From Massilia sp. W12 (GTDB taxonomy: Bacteria > Pseudomonadota > Gammaproteobacteria > Burkholderiales > Burkholderiaceae_D), in NCBI RefSeq assembly GCF_037300705.1, contig NZ_CP147776.1, positions 3,410,001 through 3,474,000 of the forward strand: a DNA stretch of 64,000 bases, in the 5' to 3' direction. Numbering within the stretch: position 1 is the stretch's first letter; each line of letters opens with the position of its first letter. Positions 29,486 to 38,679 of the stretch are shown in pieces. Both the position numbers and the translations under genes were made by a program. Under the pieces are notes generated by a model. That model worked only from the letters and a program-made list of their open reading frames with translations. It was not told where the DNA came from and did no database searches.

Positions 29486-30199
29486 TCAAGCCGCCAGTTT
29501 TTCCTGGCGCTGCACATGGGCGCGCACCAGTCTGACCACACTTTCAGCAAAAGCGTCCGGGGTCAAATTCAAGTTGCGGAATTTCCAGCGTTTCAAGTGC
29601 CAGTCCTGCGCCAGCGACATGCAATGCGCGGAGAACAGCCAGGCTTGCTCCTGATTAAAGCCCGGCAGCTGCACCGCCAATCCGGCAATATGGGTTTGGA
29701 TATTGGATTCAGATGCTTTGGCCACTTCGCGCTGCTCTTGCTGCAAGGCGCGTGATTCGAGGAACATGAAATACAACCAGGGCTGCAAAATCTCGGCCAT
29801 ATAAATATTGGCGCGCACAATGCATTCGATATGGTCGAGCGGGTCGGGCACATGCAAAAACCATTGCTGCAGCAAATCAGTGGCATACAAGACCATATCG
29901 GCGATCATGCTGGCCAATTGATCTTTGCTCTGGATATAGCCGTACAATCCGCCCATCGACAAGCCGGTTTCGCGGCATAAATCGCGCAAACTCATTTCGC
30001 GAAAACCCACGGTATTGGCCAGACGGAAGGTGGCGCCGAAGATGCGTTCCAGATTTTCCAGCGCCGCCTCGCGCCGTTTGACGCCAATGCGCTCGGCATT
30101 GCGTTGCAATAAAAATTCCCAGATATTGTCTTGATTCAGCGGTGTCGCCTGACAAAACTGCGCCAGCGTGAAATGCACTGGCAATTCCTTGATTCCCAT
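29486..30199 (-). CDS. TetR-family regulator
   Basis: A 237-aa regulator with a 50-residue N-terminal extension before the TetR DNA-binding domain. The HTH reads MSLRDLCRETGLSMGGLYGYIQSKDQL (about residues 95-125 of the frame). The C-terminal ligand domain is helical and not diagnostic. I chose ATG 30199 over upstream ATGs because GGGAAG precedes it and the extra residues are not conserved in character. The target is unknown; the divergent lipase is a candidate. Confidence 0.85.
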   Translation of the reverse strand: MGIKELPVHFTLAQFCQATPLNQDNIWEFLLQRNAERIGVKRREAALENLERIFGATFRLANTVGFREMSLRDLCRETGLSMGGLYGYIQSKDQLASMIADMVLYATDLLQQWFLHVPDPLDHIECIVRANIYMAEILQPWLYFMFLESRALQQEQREVAKASESNIQTHIAGLAVQLPGFNQEQAWLFSAHCMSLAQDWHLKRWKFRNLNLTPDAFAESVVRLVRAHVQRQEKLAA

Positions 30200-30546
30200 G
30201 TCTTCCCCTGTCTTCCCAAGCTGTGCGCGGCAAAACGGCGGCATTGTGCTGATGCGCCGGCCTGACGCCATCCCGGATGTTTTCATGCTTTTTGATGCCG
30301 CCAGCCCGCTTGGCAGTCACTGGATGCGTACTGCCTCAGCCCATGCTGCCGTCTGACGGAATCAGGATCATGCGTGAGCACCGGCTTTTGCGCAAGCCGC
30401 ATGCAATTGACGGCGGGTGAAAATGCAACAGCTTGCCGCTATGGCAACAAGCTGGCGCCTCTCTGATCTCTGTGGAAATCACATATTTTTTTCATCATTT
30501 TCTGCGCACTTGCTTGCAATAAAATTCAAACAAAGACAGAATTGCT

Positions 30547-30568
30547 GTAGAGCGAGTGCTCGCTCTAC
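30547..30568. promoter_or_regulatory. Inverted repeat, possible operator
   Basis: GTAGAGCGA-GTGC-TCGCTCTAC has perfect 9-bp arms. It lies 122 bp before the lipase ATG and 348 bp before the divergent TetR gene. The GAGCGA/TCGCTC half-sites resemble TetR-family operators, but it could also be an RNA hairpin. Confidence 0.4.
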
Positions 30569-30586
30569 GTTGGATAGCTCGTCTCT

Positions 30587-30619
30587 GGGCAGGCTTAGGG
30601 GTAGGCCTGCCCTCTTTTT
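30587..30619 (+). terminator. Intrinsic terminator/attenuator in the lipase leader
   Basis: An 8-bp stem GGGCAGGC/GCCTGCCC with a 10-nt loop is followed by TCTTTTT. It faces the lipase and ends 70 bp before its ATG. As no plus-strand gene ends just before it, it may attenuate lipase transcription. Confidence 0.6.
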
Positions 30620-30689
30620 CCCCACCCCGGGCGCCTTTTCCGGCGCTGTCTGATATGCATCTGGACAATACTCACAACACGGAGACCTT

Positions 30690-31625
30690 ATGCGTTTTTC
30701 AGCTTTTCATTCTGCCATTTTCAGCCTCCTGGGCGCAGTCGCCCTGTGCAGCCCGGCCGCGCACGCGGCAGGCTATACCGAAACCCGTTATCCCCTGGTG
30801 CTGGTGCATGGCCTGTTTGGTTTTGACAATATCGGCCCGGTCGATTATTGGTATGGCGTGGCGCCAAGCCTGCGTTCCGGCGGCGCGACGGTATTCACTT
30901 CACAAGTCTCAGCCGCCAACAGCACGCAAGTGCGGGGAGAGCAATTGCTGACAGAAGTCAAGCGCATCGTCGCGGTCAGCGGCAAGAGCAAAGTCAATCT
31001 GATTGGCCACAGCCATGGCGGCCCGACTATCCGCTATGTGGCCACAGTGCGTCCTGATCTGGTGGCTTCGGTCACCTCGATTGGCGGTGTCAACAAAGGT
31101 TCTGCGGCGGCGGATGTGCTGCTGGGCGTGGCCCCGCCGGGCAGTATTTCGCGCGACATCATCAGCAAAGTGGCCGACGGTCTGGCCAAGTTGATTTCCT
31201 TCTTATCCGGCGGCGCCGGACTGCCGCAAAATTCACTGGCGGCGGCGCAATCGCTGTCCACCGCCGGCAGCGCCAAATTCAATGCCGCCCATCCGGCGGG
31301 CCTGCCGTTCAGCGCCTGCGGCGAAGGCGCTTACCAGGTCAACGGCGTATCCTATTTTTCCTGGAGCGGCGGGCAGAGTTACACCAATGCGCTGGATGCG
31401 ATTGATCCGGCCTTAGCCTTAACCGGGCTGGTGTTCGGCGGCGCCAAAAATGATGGCCTGGTGTCATCCTGCTCCAGCCACCTGGGGCGCGTGATCCGCG
31501 ATGACTATGCAATGAACCATATGGATGAGGTGAATCACAGTTTGGGGATTGTGCATTTGTTTGAAACCAATCCGCTGAGCATTTTCCGCAGCCACGCCAA
31601 CCGCTTGCAAAATCAGGGCTTGTAA
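30690..31625 (+). CDS. Secreted triacylglycerol lipase (Pseudomonas family I type)
   Basis: A 311-aa lipase with a signal peptide (cleavage near AAHAAG). The oxyanion motif LVLVHGLFGFDNI and nucleophile elbow GHSHGG with Ser108 are of the family I.1/I.2 kind. Two cysteines (FSACGEG, SSCSSHLG) could form the family's single disulfide. Asp and His of the triad are probably in KNDGLV and DEVNHSLG. Such lipases usually need a foldase (Lif) encoded next door; none is present here, as a phasin gene follows. Confidence 0.9.
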   Translation: MRFSAFHSAIFSLLGAVALCSPAAHAAGYTETRYPLVLVHGLFGFDNIGPVDYWYGVAPSLRSGGATVFTSQVSAANSTQVRGEQLLTEVKRIVAVSGKSKVNLIGHSHGGPTIRYVATVRPDLVASVTSIGGVNKGSAAADVLLGVAPPGSISRDIISKVADGLAKLISFLSGGAGLPQNSLAAAQSLSTAGSAKFNAAHPAGLPFSACGEGAYQVNGVSYFSWSGGQSYTNALDAIDPALALTGLVFGGAKNDGLVSSCSSHLGRVIRDDYAMNHMDEVNHSLGIVHLFETNPLSIFRSHANRLQNQGL

Positions 31626-31731
31626 GCGCAATGCGCCGGCCAGCGCGATGCGGGCCGGCGCGTGCGTCTGGATTGACAGGCGGGGGGAATCGCCGCACAC
31701 TTGCAGCACCACAACTTCCCTCTTCTGCGCC

Positions 31732-32307
31732 ATGTTTACCAAACCTGAAACACTGGCCAAAGCCAGCCGCAGCCTGTTTGAGATGCAAATGCAAGCGATG
31801 CAAAACATCAGCGCGCAAGCGGTGCAAAGCGTTCAGCATTTGCTGGAATTGAATGCGCAAGCCGCCCAAAACAGCACCGAGGCCACACTCTCGGCGATCC
31901 AGCGCCTGGCCGTCACGCGCGATCCGCAAGCCTTTTTGAATTTGAGCGCGGCGCAAGCGCGCGTCAACGCTGAACAGGCTTTGCAATACAGCGTGCGTTT
32001 GCGTGAGATTGCGCAGGGTATGCAGCAGGCGTTGCAGCGCAGCAGCCAACAGGAAGCGCAAAAATTGCAGCAGGAATTGAACCGCATGATGAGCGAATTG
32101 AGCAAAAACACGCCCGAACATGCCGGCCCTGCGCTGGAGCTGGTGAAAACCATGCTCGATCAGAGCAATGCCGGTCTGGCCGATGTCAGCCGCGCCGGTG
32201 AACAGGCCTTGCAACAATTACAGGAACAGGTCGGCAAGGCGGCGCAGCAATTCGTGCAAGCGGTGGAACATGGCCTGCAACACATGGGCGCGCCGCAGAA
32301 GAAGTGA
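31732..32307 (+). CDS. Phasin family protein
   Basis: A 191-aa, almost fully helical, Gln/Ala-rich amphipathic protein of the phasin type (start MFTKPETLAKASRSLFEMQM; repeated heptad-like pattern; LLELNAQAAQNSTEATLSAIQ). Phasins coat polyhydroxyalkanoate granules in the cytoplasm. I chose ATG 31732, the family-like start; the longer frame adds a non-conserved, Cys-containing leader. It lies 106 bp after the lipase on the same strand. Confidence 0.85.
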   Translation: MFTKPETLAKASRSLFEMQMQAMQNISAQAVQSVQHLLELNAQAAQNSTEATLSAIQRLAVTRDPQAFLNLSAAQARVNAEQALQYSVRLREIAQGMQQALQRSSQQEAQKLQQELNRMMSELSKNTPEHAGPALELVKTMLDQSNAGLADVSRAGEQALQQLQEQVGKAAQQFVQAVEHGLQHMGAPQKK

Positions 32308-32309
32308 AG

Positions 32310-32846
32310 TTACGCCAGTAATTTTTGCAACAAGACCTCAGGCTGCTGCTCGCACAGCAAGAGGCTGGCGTGCTGCGCACGCACAAAGCCCTGCTCTTGC
32401 TGCCGGGCGATAAAGGCCAGCAAACCATCGTAAAAGCCGGCCACATTCAGCAGGCCGATGCGTTTGCCATGCAAACCAAGCTGCAGCCAGGTCAGCATTT
32501 CAAATAATTCCTCCAGCGTGCCCAGGCCGCCCGGCAGAGTGATGAAGGCATCCGCCAGATCCGCCATCATGGCTTTGCGCTGGTGCATATTGTCAACCAG
32601 GTGCAATTCAGAAAGCTGGGTATGCGCCACTTCACGTTCTTGCAATGCGCGCGGAATCACGCCCAGCACGCGGCCGCCAGCCGCCAGGGCGGCATCGGCC
32701 ACCGCCCCCATCAAACCTAAGCGCCCGCCGCCATACACCAGCGTATGGCCGCGCTGCGCCAGCAACTGCCCCAGCACTTGCGCAGCCTGCCTGTATGCAG
32801 GCAGCGCGCCGTCGCTGGAGCCGCAATACACGCACAATGTGGCCAT
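32310..32846 (-). CDS. LOG-family (TIGR00730) nucleotide phosphoribohydrolase
   Basis: A 178-aa Rossmann-fold protein. [14 protein letters not shown] at the start, [18 protein letters not shown] and the signature [13 protein letters not shown] identify the LOG/TIGR00730 family. Members cleave nucleoside monophosphates such as cytokinin or AMP to base and ribose-5-phosphate. The ATG overlaps the stop of the upstream TPR gene by one base, which suggests translational coupling. Confidence 0.92.
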   Translation of the reverse strand: MATLCVYCGSSDGALPAYRQAAQVLGQLLAQRGHTLVYGGGRLGLMGAVADAALAAGGRVLGVIPRALQEREVAHTQLSELHLVDNMHQRKAMMADLADAFITLPGGLGTLEELFEMLTWLQLGLHGKRIGLLNVAGFYDGLLAFIARQQEQGFVRAQHASLLLCEQQPEVLLQKLLA

Positions 32847-33619
32847 CAGTCCGGCAGCTCCGCTTTGGCGGCTTCAATATCCAGCCTTTCCATGGCGTCG
32901 CGCGCGCTGCAGCCGGCGGCTTCTTCATACAGCGTCACGGCGTCATCCATTTTTTTCTTGCCATCGAGTTTGAGCAAAGCGTTGGCGTATTCGGTGCGCG
33001 CAATCGCCGAATCAGGATTTAACTCCAGCGCTTTTTTGAAGTACTTATAACTTTCTTCTTTTTTCACGCCATACGTCATGCTGGCGATCATGCTGCCTAC
33101 CGCGTCAATGATTTCGGCGTGATAAGCGCCCATTGCGATATGCGCATCCGCATGCTTGGGCGAGAGTTCCAGCGCGCGGTCAAGACTGGCGCGCACTTTT
33201 TTAGCGATGCCTTGCGAGAGCGCTTTGACAATTGAAATGCCCTGCGCATAACGGCCCAGCGCAAACGCATGCCAGTAATAAGCGTTGGCGTCATCAGGCC
33301 GGGCTTCCTGCTGTTCTTCGCAACGTTTGGCGATTTCCTCAAACATGGCGATTTTTTTCTTCTCATTATCTTCCAGATAAGTGGCGTAAATGCCGGCGGC
33401 CTTGTTGGCCACGTTATAGCCGTCAATGCCCTGCTCCAGCCCCAATTGCACCGCTTTTTCAAAGTCGCCGGCGTGGAAAGCAATCCAGGCCTGGATTAAT
33501 TTGGCGTCTTTGGGCAGCGGCTCGGCGTCGCCGGCGTGCAATTGCGGCCAGGCTTTTTTCAGGCTGGCGGCGGTGTATTGGTAAGCGTCTTCAGGATAGG
33601 GGAAGGCTTGAAAGGCCAT
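32846..33619 (-). CDS. Tetratricopeptide-repeat-like protein
   Basis: A 257-aa cytoplasmic helical repeat protein. TPR-like units include [40 protein letters not shown] and [20 protein letters not shown]. There is no signal peptide. TPR arrays mediate protein contacts; the partner is unknown. It lies 9 bp after the PhaD-like regulator and is joined to the LOG gene, so the three form a minus-strand operon. Confidence 0.82.
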   Translation of the reverse strand: MAFQAFPYPEDAYQYTAASLKKAWPQLHAGDAEPLPKDAKLIQAWIAFHAGDFEKAVQLGLEQGIDGYNVANKAAGIYATYLEDNEKKKIAMFEEIAKRCEEQQEARPDDANAYYWHAFALGRYAQGISIVKALSQGIAKKVRASLDRALELSPKHADAHIAMGAYHAEIIDAVGSMIASMTYGVKKEESYKYFKKALELNPDSAIARTEYANALLKLDGKKKMDDAVTLYEEAAGCSARDAMERLDIEAAKAELPD

Positions 33620-33628
33620 GGCGGCTCC

Positions 33629-34309
33629 TTATTTGAGTTTCTTTAAATATTCTTCCGATAATTTTTCAAACAGCAGCCGGGTGTCGCCGCGCAAATACGG
33701 GCCGATTTGCGACAAGACCTGATAACAGCCGCGCGCCAGGGCTTCGGACATGGCTTGCTGTTCAGTATATTTGCGCGGATTGCGCACATATTCATACGAG
33801 AGCCAATAAGTCGCCACCACCACCATATTGGTGGCCATGGCTTCGATTTCGGTGTCGCTGGCGTCGAGCGATTTTTCGCTGCGCAAGTCCTCGCACAAGC
33901 CCTTGGCGACCTTGATCTTGTGCGCCAGGATTTGCTTGAAATGCAGCTCCAGCTTGCGGTTGCGCGACAGCAAATCATTCAGATCGCGGTAAAAAAAGCG
34001 ATAGCGCCAGATCAACTCAAACATCAGGTGCAGATACAGCCAGACGTCTTCCAGATTCGAGCGCCGCCCTTCAGGAACGGCCAGAATCCTTTCAATTTCA
34101 CCCTCAAACTGGGAAAAAATTGAGTTGACGATATCGTCTTTGTTGCGGAAATGATAATAGAGATTGCCGGGCGAGATATTCATCTCCTCGGCAATCACGG
34201 TGGTCGTAATGTTCGGCTCGCCGAACTCATTGAACAGGCGCAGCGATAGTTCCAGTATCCGCTCGCGCGTGCGTCGTGGCGCTTTTTGTTGCATGGCAGA
34301 TTCTTTCAT
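33629..34309 (-). CDS. PhaD-like TetR-family regulator
   Basis: A 226-aa TetR protein. The HTH region ILELSLRLFNEFGEPNITTTVIAEEMNISPGNLYYHFRNKD closely follows the pattern of PhaD, the Pseudomonas regulator of polyhydroxyalkanoate genes, as does the WLYLHLMFELIWRYRFFYRDL segment. It is flanked by phasin and lipid genes, which fits (inference). The start may be ATG 34309 (AAGGA upstream) or 34294. First gene of a minus-strand operon. Confidence 0.85.
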   Translation of the reverse strand: MKESAMQQKAPRRTRERILELSLRLFNEFGEPNITTTVIAEEMNISPGNLYYHFRNKDDIVNSIFSQFEGEIERILAVPEGRRSNLEDVWLYLHLMFELIWRYRFFYRDLNDLLSRNRKLELHFKQILAHKIKVAKGLCEDLRSEKSLDASDTEIEAMATNMVVVATYWLSYEYVRNPRKYTEQQAMSEALARGCYQVLSQIGPYLRGDTRLLFEKLSEEYLKKLK

Positions 34310-34821
34310 GTCCTTAAATCGGAGGACGCGCTGCCCATTCTGCGCACATGCTGCAGAACGGCGGCGCACCCGCGCCAAATGCACACCCGGCATACAGGCC
34401 AGCTTGCATCATGGCCGGGCAATACGCCTAGCATACCACCGATATCAGGCAAACTGCAGTGTGACAGAACAAGTTTGCATGATCGCGCATGATAGCGGCA
34501 CATTGCGCAGATTTTGCAGCAGCAACACGCACTCTGCAACAGTCTTGAAAAAGTGACATGTACCCATGTTGCAGCACAGCATGCGCTTCTTGCAATACCA
34601 GTGAAAAATGGCAAAGTACTTGCCACCAAACAAGGCAAACATCCTTTATAATGAATTTACTGTTTGCTCTGCCTCCCGGCAGATTCCCCACGTTTCCCCT
34701 TGCGTGGCATACATGTCCCCCACTTCAGATCGCGCTCAATCTCCGGATTGCCCTCCGGATTGCGCGCCCGCCTGCCGCTGGAATTCCCAGCCGGTTTGAC
34801 CAGAGAATAATGAGGAGCAAC
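34310..34821. other. Intergenic region between the TetR gene and the PhoX-like gene
   Basis: About 510 bp with no convincing gene. A TATAAT at 34647-34652 could be a -10 for the PhoX-like gene, with a weak -35. A short ACATG-TACC-CATGT palindrome is near 34556-34569. Confidence 0.45.
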
Positions 34822-36090
34822 ATGAGCAGTGAAACAACAACGGCCAATCCGCCTGGCGCCGCTGCGCCCAGGCCGGTATACGCCAAAACCGCCGAAAACC
34901 GGGGCGCCAGCCGCCGCCTTGCCCTGCGCACTTCCCTTCTATCCAGTGGCTTATTAGCCCTGGGCAATAAAGCCGGCTTTGCCCATGCCCTGCCGGCGCT
35001 GCCGGCCAATCCGCGCGATGAGCGCGGCCTGCGTCCGATTCTTGCGCCGCAAAAAATCGGCGCGCTGCTGGCCCCGGATGAAAACGGGCTGCGCCTGCCG
35101 CCCGGCTTTTCTTCCCGCATCATCGCCAGAAGCAGCCAGCCGGTCAGCGGCACGGATTATATCTGGCCGGCGGCGCCGGATGGCGGCGGTTGTTTCCGCG
35201 CCGCGCATGGCGGCTGGATTTATGTCTGCAACAGTGAATTGCCGGATGGCGCCGGGAGCGTTTCTGCAATCGCTTTTGACGCGGATGGCGCAATTCAGCG
35301 CGCATACGCGATTTGCCGCCACACCAGCCGCAATTGCGTTGGCGGCATCACCCCCTGGGGCACCTGGTTATCAGCGGAAGAAGTGGACCGGGGCCGCGTG
35401 TTTGAATGCGACCCGACCGGCAAACAGGCCGCCGTAGCGCGCCATGCGCTGGGCTGGTTTGATCATGAAGCGATTGCCTACGACACCCGCAACGGCTATT
35501 TATACATGACGGAAGATCAGCACGATGGCCGTTTTTATCGCTTCCGCCCCACCCGCAAATATGATTTATCCGCCGGGGTGCTGGAAGTGGCGCGCAAAGT
35601 GGGCGCCAATGCGCCCTGGAAAATCGAATGGCAACCGGTGCCCACGCCCAACCCGACCGCCAAGGGCGTGCGCACGCGCAAGCAAGTGTCCGGCAGTTCC
35701 GCCTTCAATGGCGGCGAAGGGGCCTGGTTTCATGCCGATGTGGTGTATTTCACCACCAAGGGCGATAACCGGGTCTGGGCGCTTGACACCAAGACCGATC
35801 TGCTCTCAATCGTGCACGAGCAAAACGCCTCCAAAGTGGACAATATCGCCACCAGCAGCAGCGGTGAATTGTATTTGGCGGAAGACGGCGGCGAGATGCA
35901 GGTGCTGGTGCTGGCCTCACATGGGCAAATGGCGCCGATTTTGCAGTTGGTCGGACATGAAGGATCCGAAATCACCGGCATGGCCTTCAGTCCGGATAAC
36001 ACGCGCCTGTATTTCAGCTCGCAACGCGGCAGCAGCAATGATGCGGCGGCTGGCGTGACCTTTGAGGTGCGCGGCCACTTTAACCGTTAA
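34822..36090 (+). CDS. PhoX/DUF839 family exported protein
   Basis: A 422-aa protein with a twin-arginine-type signal (SRRLALR, Arg31-Arg32) and a hydrophobic stretch after it. The body is a beta-propeller-like DUF839/PhoX domain: WGTWLSAEEV, HEAIAYDTRNGYLYMTEDQ, GEGAWFHADVVYFTTKGDNRVWALD and a late FSPDNTRLYFSSQRG. PhoX enzymes are Ca/Fe-dependent periplasmic phosphatases, but this one is shorter than classical PhoX (over 600 aa), so a phosphatase role is only possible. ATG 34822 is preceded by GAGGAG. Confidence 0.82.
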   Translation: MSSETTTANPPGAAAPRPVYAKTAENRGASRRLALRTSLLSSGLLALGNKAGFAHALPALPANPRDERGLRPILAPQKIGALLAPDENGLRLPPGFSSRIIARSSQPVSGTDYIWPAAPDGGGCFRAAHGGWIYVCNSELPDGAGSVSAIAFDADGAIQRAYAICRHTSRNCVGGITPWGTWLSAEEVDRGRVFECDPTGKQAAVARHALGWFDHEAIAYDTRNGYLYMTEDQHDGRFYRFRPTRKYDLSAGVLEVARKVGANAPWKIEWQPVPTPNPTAKGVRTRKQVSGSSAFNGGEGAWFHADVVYFTTKGDNRVWALDTKTDLLSIVHEQNASKVDNIATSSSGELYLAEDGGEMQVLVLASHGQMAPILQLVGHEGSEITGMAFSPDNTRLYFSSQRGSSNDAAAGVTFEVRGHFNR

Positions 36091-36097
36091 GTGTGCA

Positions 36098-36133
36098 GCG
36101 CTGCCCTTATGCCGCTTTGCGCAAGGGCAGCGC
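36098..36133. terminator. Hairpin between convergent genes
   Basis: GCGCTGCCCTT (36098-36108) and AAGGGCAGCGC (36123-36133) form an 11-bp perfect stem at the meeting 3' ends of the PhoX-like and the minus-strand hypothetical gene. It lacks a T run, so its role as a terminator is uncertain. Confidence 0.4.
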
Positions 36134-36580
36134 AGCATGCAGGGCCAGTGCGCTGATCGCCACTTCAACCGCACACAAGCCGAGCAAATCCAGCGCCAGA
36201 CGCAAGCTGTGCGCATAGCGCGCCTGGCTGCCGGCCCCGGCCCCGAACACATGCAAGGCCAGCGTCAGTTTTTGATTGTGCAGACCGGCGCGCAACAGCG
36301 CATTCGCCAATTCCGCCGGGGTATGGCTTTTATGTCTGCCGCCTTGATCCAGCATCAAAACGCCGTCGCGCTGACGCAAATCGCGGATCATGATTTGCGG
36401 TTCGCCATCGGCCTGGGCATGCGCCAGTATGTGCACACAGCAACCCGCTTCCAGCTGCGGCAGGCGGTCGCCCTGTTCAATCGGCAAATCCGCCTGCGCG
36501 TGCTTGCGCACTTGCTGCATCAAACGGGCGTGCGCCTGCAAGGCGATGCTGGCTGCCGGCATGTAAATAATTTCGCGCAT
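36107..36580 (-). CDS. Hypothetical protein, 157 aa
   Basis: A cytoplasmic alpha/beta-looking protein with no signal peptide. It has MREIIYMPAASIALQAHARL at the start, a central DGVLMLDQGGRHKSHTPAELA with a caspase-like or hydrolase-like flavour, and a hydrophobic C-terminal helix. I cannot assign a family. A GGGAG site lies 8 bp before the ATG, and the frame has coding-like composition, which favours it over the overlapping plus-strand frame. Confidence 0.6.
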   Translation of the reverse strand: MREIIYMPAASIALQAHARLMQQVRKHAQADLPIEQGDRLPQLEAGCCVHILAHAQADGEPQIMIRDLRQRDGVLMLDQGGRHKSHTPAELANALLRAGLHNQKLTLALHVFGAGAGSQARYAHSLRLALDLLGLCAVEVAISALALHAALPLRKAA

Positions 36581-36710
36581 GATTGACTCCCTGCTTACCT
36601 GGTTGCGATGGAGTCAGTATGGCGGCGGGATGTGGAGCAAAAATGGAGAAATCAGGAAAATGCAAAGCGCGTTTTGACACGCTTTGCGCACCACAGGAAC
36701 AATCGGCGGC

Positions 36711-37967
36711 TCAGCCGTTTTCGACTTTCAAATAACGGTCCAGCTCATCCAGCACTTCATTGAGCCAGGTCACGGCCAGCCGGTCGCGCCGGCCGGAAGG
36801 CGGCTGTTTTACCAGGGTCAAACTGGTGTCGCGCAACACCGATTCTTTCAGGCGCAAACCATGGCGCGCCAATTTGGCCCCGATTTCCTCACGTTTTTCC
36901 CATAAAAACATGCGCGTGTTTTGATATGACATCTCACACATGCGGCGCCGGTTGTTATAGCTGAACATATTGGTGAAAAACATTTCCGAATCCTGCTTGG
37001 CGGGTTGAAACAGCAGAATATCGGTGTCGGGATAGGTGCGACGGTAATTGCCCATGCCGACTTCCATGCGCGAATGCAAGATTGCGCGCAAAGCCTGCGA
37101 CAACACATTCACCAGGCCGCCATTGGCCAGCTTGCTGTCAGCGCCGCCGGCGCCCGCCGCCGCGCCATGCGCATCGTAGGGCACAATCGGGTTTAAACAA
37201 AACAGCACATCCACCCCATGTTCCAGCGCAATCGAGGCGTGCATGGTTTTACGCAACGCGCCATCGACAAAATGGCGGCCATTGATCACCACCGGCGGGA
37301 ACAGGCCCGGCACCGATGCGCTGGCCTGCACCGCGCGCGAAATCGGGATATCGTCATAGCCCTTGGCGCCAAAGCGCACCGCTTCGCCGGTATCCAGATC
37401 GGTGGCGACAATCACCAGCTTTTTTTGCAAGCGGCGGAAATCATTGCTGCGCCCCTGTTTGGCGAAGGTGGCGCGCAAAAAGCGTTCAATTTCATCATTT
37501 GACAGCAAGCCGGTGGGCAAGGCTTCTTTCAGGCGCTCAAACGCATCCGGCAAACTGGTTTTCCTGCTGCGCAGGTAGCGGTAAAGCGAAGCCGCCACCA
37601 GGCCCGGCAACATCAGCGCGCGCTTGACGAACTCCTCCAAGGCAGGTCGCATCAACATTTCCGGTTTGAACAAGGGCAAATCGCTGTCTTGCGGTTCGAC
37701 ATCGCTTTCAATAAAAGCGCGACACATTTCATAGGGCGTAACGCCATTCGCCAGACCGGAAGCAATAATGCCGCCGGCGCTGATGCCGACATAAATCTCG
37801 GCGTCGTTCACATCCAAGCCTTCAATTGACTCTTGCAATGCGGCCAGCGCGCCGATTTCATACACCGCGCCCAGAGGGCCGCCGCCGGCAAGGGCAAAGC
37901 CGATCGCCGGCTTGCCATGACGGCGAGGACGTTTTGGACGGGGTTCAAATGGCAGCACGGGAGACAT
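36711..37967 (-). CDS. Patatin-like phospholipase
   Basis: A 418-aa cytoplasmic patatin-family acyl hydrolase. The oxyanion loop GFALAGGGPLGAVYEIGAL (about 23-41), the nucleophile motif GISAG with Ser63, and the catalytic-Asp motif DGALRKTMHASIALEHGVD are all present. It hydrolyses acyl ester bonds of membrane or storage lipids. There is a basic N-terminal extension (RPKRPRRHGK). The surroundings hold phasins and a fatty acyl reductase, which suggests a role in lipid turnover. Confidence 0.9.
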   Translation of the reverse strand: MSPVLPFEPRPKRPRRHGKPAIGFALAGGGPLGAVYEIGALAALQESIEGLDVNDAEIYVGISAGGIIASGLANGVTPYEMCRAFIESDVEPQDSDLPLFKPEMLMRPALEEFVKRALMLPGLVAASLYRYLRSRKTSLPDAFERLKEALPTGLLSNDEIERFLRATFAKQGRSNDFRRLQKKLVIVATDLDTGEAVRFGAKGYDDIPISRAVQASASVPGLFPPVVINGRHFVDGALRKTMHASIALEHGVDVLFCLNPIVPYDAHGAAAGAGGADSKLANGGLVNVLSQALRAILHSRMEVGMGNYRRTYPDTDILLFQPAKQDSEMFFTNMFSYNNRRRMCEMSYQNTRMFLWEKREEIGAKLARHGLRLKESVLRDTSLTLVKQPPSGRRDRLAVTWLNEVLDELDRYLKVENG

Positions 37968-38046
37968 GGAATATTTTTACCTTGCGCGGGCGGCGCACGG
38001 CCCGCAGGTGAATCAGAAAAAGGCCGGCGTGCGCGCCGGTGCGGCA

Positions 38047-38679
38047 TTATTCGCCTTGTGCGGGTTCGGTCGTGGCCGGCGCGGTTTTTTTACGGCGGCT
38101 GGTTTTAGCCTTGGGGGCTGCTTCGGCTGCCGTCTCACTGCTCACGCTGGCGGCGGCGGTTTTACGTTTGGCCACGGGTTTCACTGCCGCTTCAGGCTTG
38201 GTTTTTTTTACTGCAGGCTTTTTGACAGCGGCTTTTTTAGGCGCTGCGGCCTCTTCTTCGCGCGCCGCTTTCTTGCCGGAAAGCTCAGCCACCGCTTTGG
38301 AGAGTTGTTCGACGCGCCGGGTCAGCAATTGAATATCTTTTTGTGTCGGCACGCCCATGCTGGCCAAGGCGCGCGAGACGCGCTCTTCAAACACCTGTTC
38401 CAGTTTGTCCCAGGAGCCGGAAGCCTGGTCGCGCACGCCATCGGCTACGCGGTTGACTTTTTCGGTGACGCCGGAGACTTTTTCCTCGGCCATTTTCTGG
38501 GTGCGTTTTTGCAGGCTGCTGCCTTCTTTGACCAGTTTTGAAAACACTTTGCCCCCCTCTTGCTGCGCTTTGGAAAAAGCGCCCAGACCGGCCTGCCAAA
38601 TCTGCTGCGCTGAATTGCGCACGGCATTCGCCAATTGTTTGTCTTCAGCAGACGACAAGGACTTCAACTTCTTGACCAT
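38047..38679 (-). CDS. PHA granule-associated (phasin-like) protein
   Basis: A 210-aa protein. The N-terminal 130 residues are helical and amphipathic (AVRNSAQQIWQAGLGAFSKA, then VFEERVSRALASMGVPTQKDI), as in PhaF/PhaI-type granule proteins (PF05597). The C-terminal 80 residues are Lys/Ala/Pro-rich and histone-like (KKAAVKKPAVKKTK), as in PhaF, which ties granules to DNA. The ATG at 38679 follows GGAGCG; the frame to 38754 adds an unrelated leader. A palindrome lies at 38727-38741. Confidence 0.87.
   Translation of the reverse strand: MVKKLKSLSSAEDKQLANAVRNSAQQIWQAGLGAFSKAQQEGGKVFSKLVKEGSSLQKRTQKMAEEKVSGVTEKVNRVADGVRDQASGSWDKLEQVFEERVSRALASMGVPTQKDIQLLTRRVEQLSKAVAELSGKKAAREEEAAAPKKAAVKKPAVKKTKPEAAVKPVAKRKTAAASVSSETAAEAAPKAKTSRRKKTAPATTEPAQGE

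Larger units (their letters stand above)
30200..30689. other. Intergenic region upstream of the lipase
   Basis: About 490 bp without a recognisable gene. Its right half holds a palindrome (30547-30568) and a terminator-like hairpin (30587-30619) before the lipase start. The left half is nondescript. Confidence 0.5.

Noticed and set aside
31339-32217. 292-codon minus-strand frame over the lipase end and the phasin
   Set aside because: It covers two recognised plus-strand genes and has a His/Leu/Arg-rich shadow composition.
36062-36586. 174-codon plus-strand frame overlapping the 157-aa minus-strand gene
   Set aside because: The minus-strand frame has a ribosome site and a balanced composition; the plus-strand frame is Gln/His/Arg-rich and begins inside the preceding gene.
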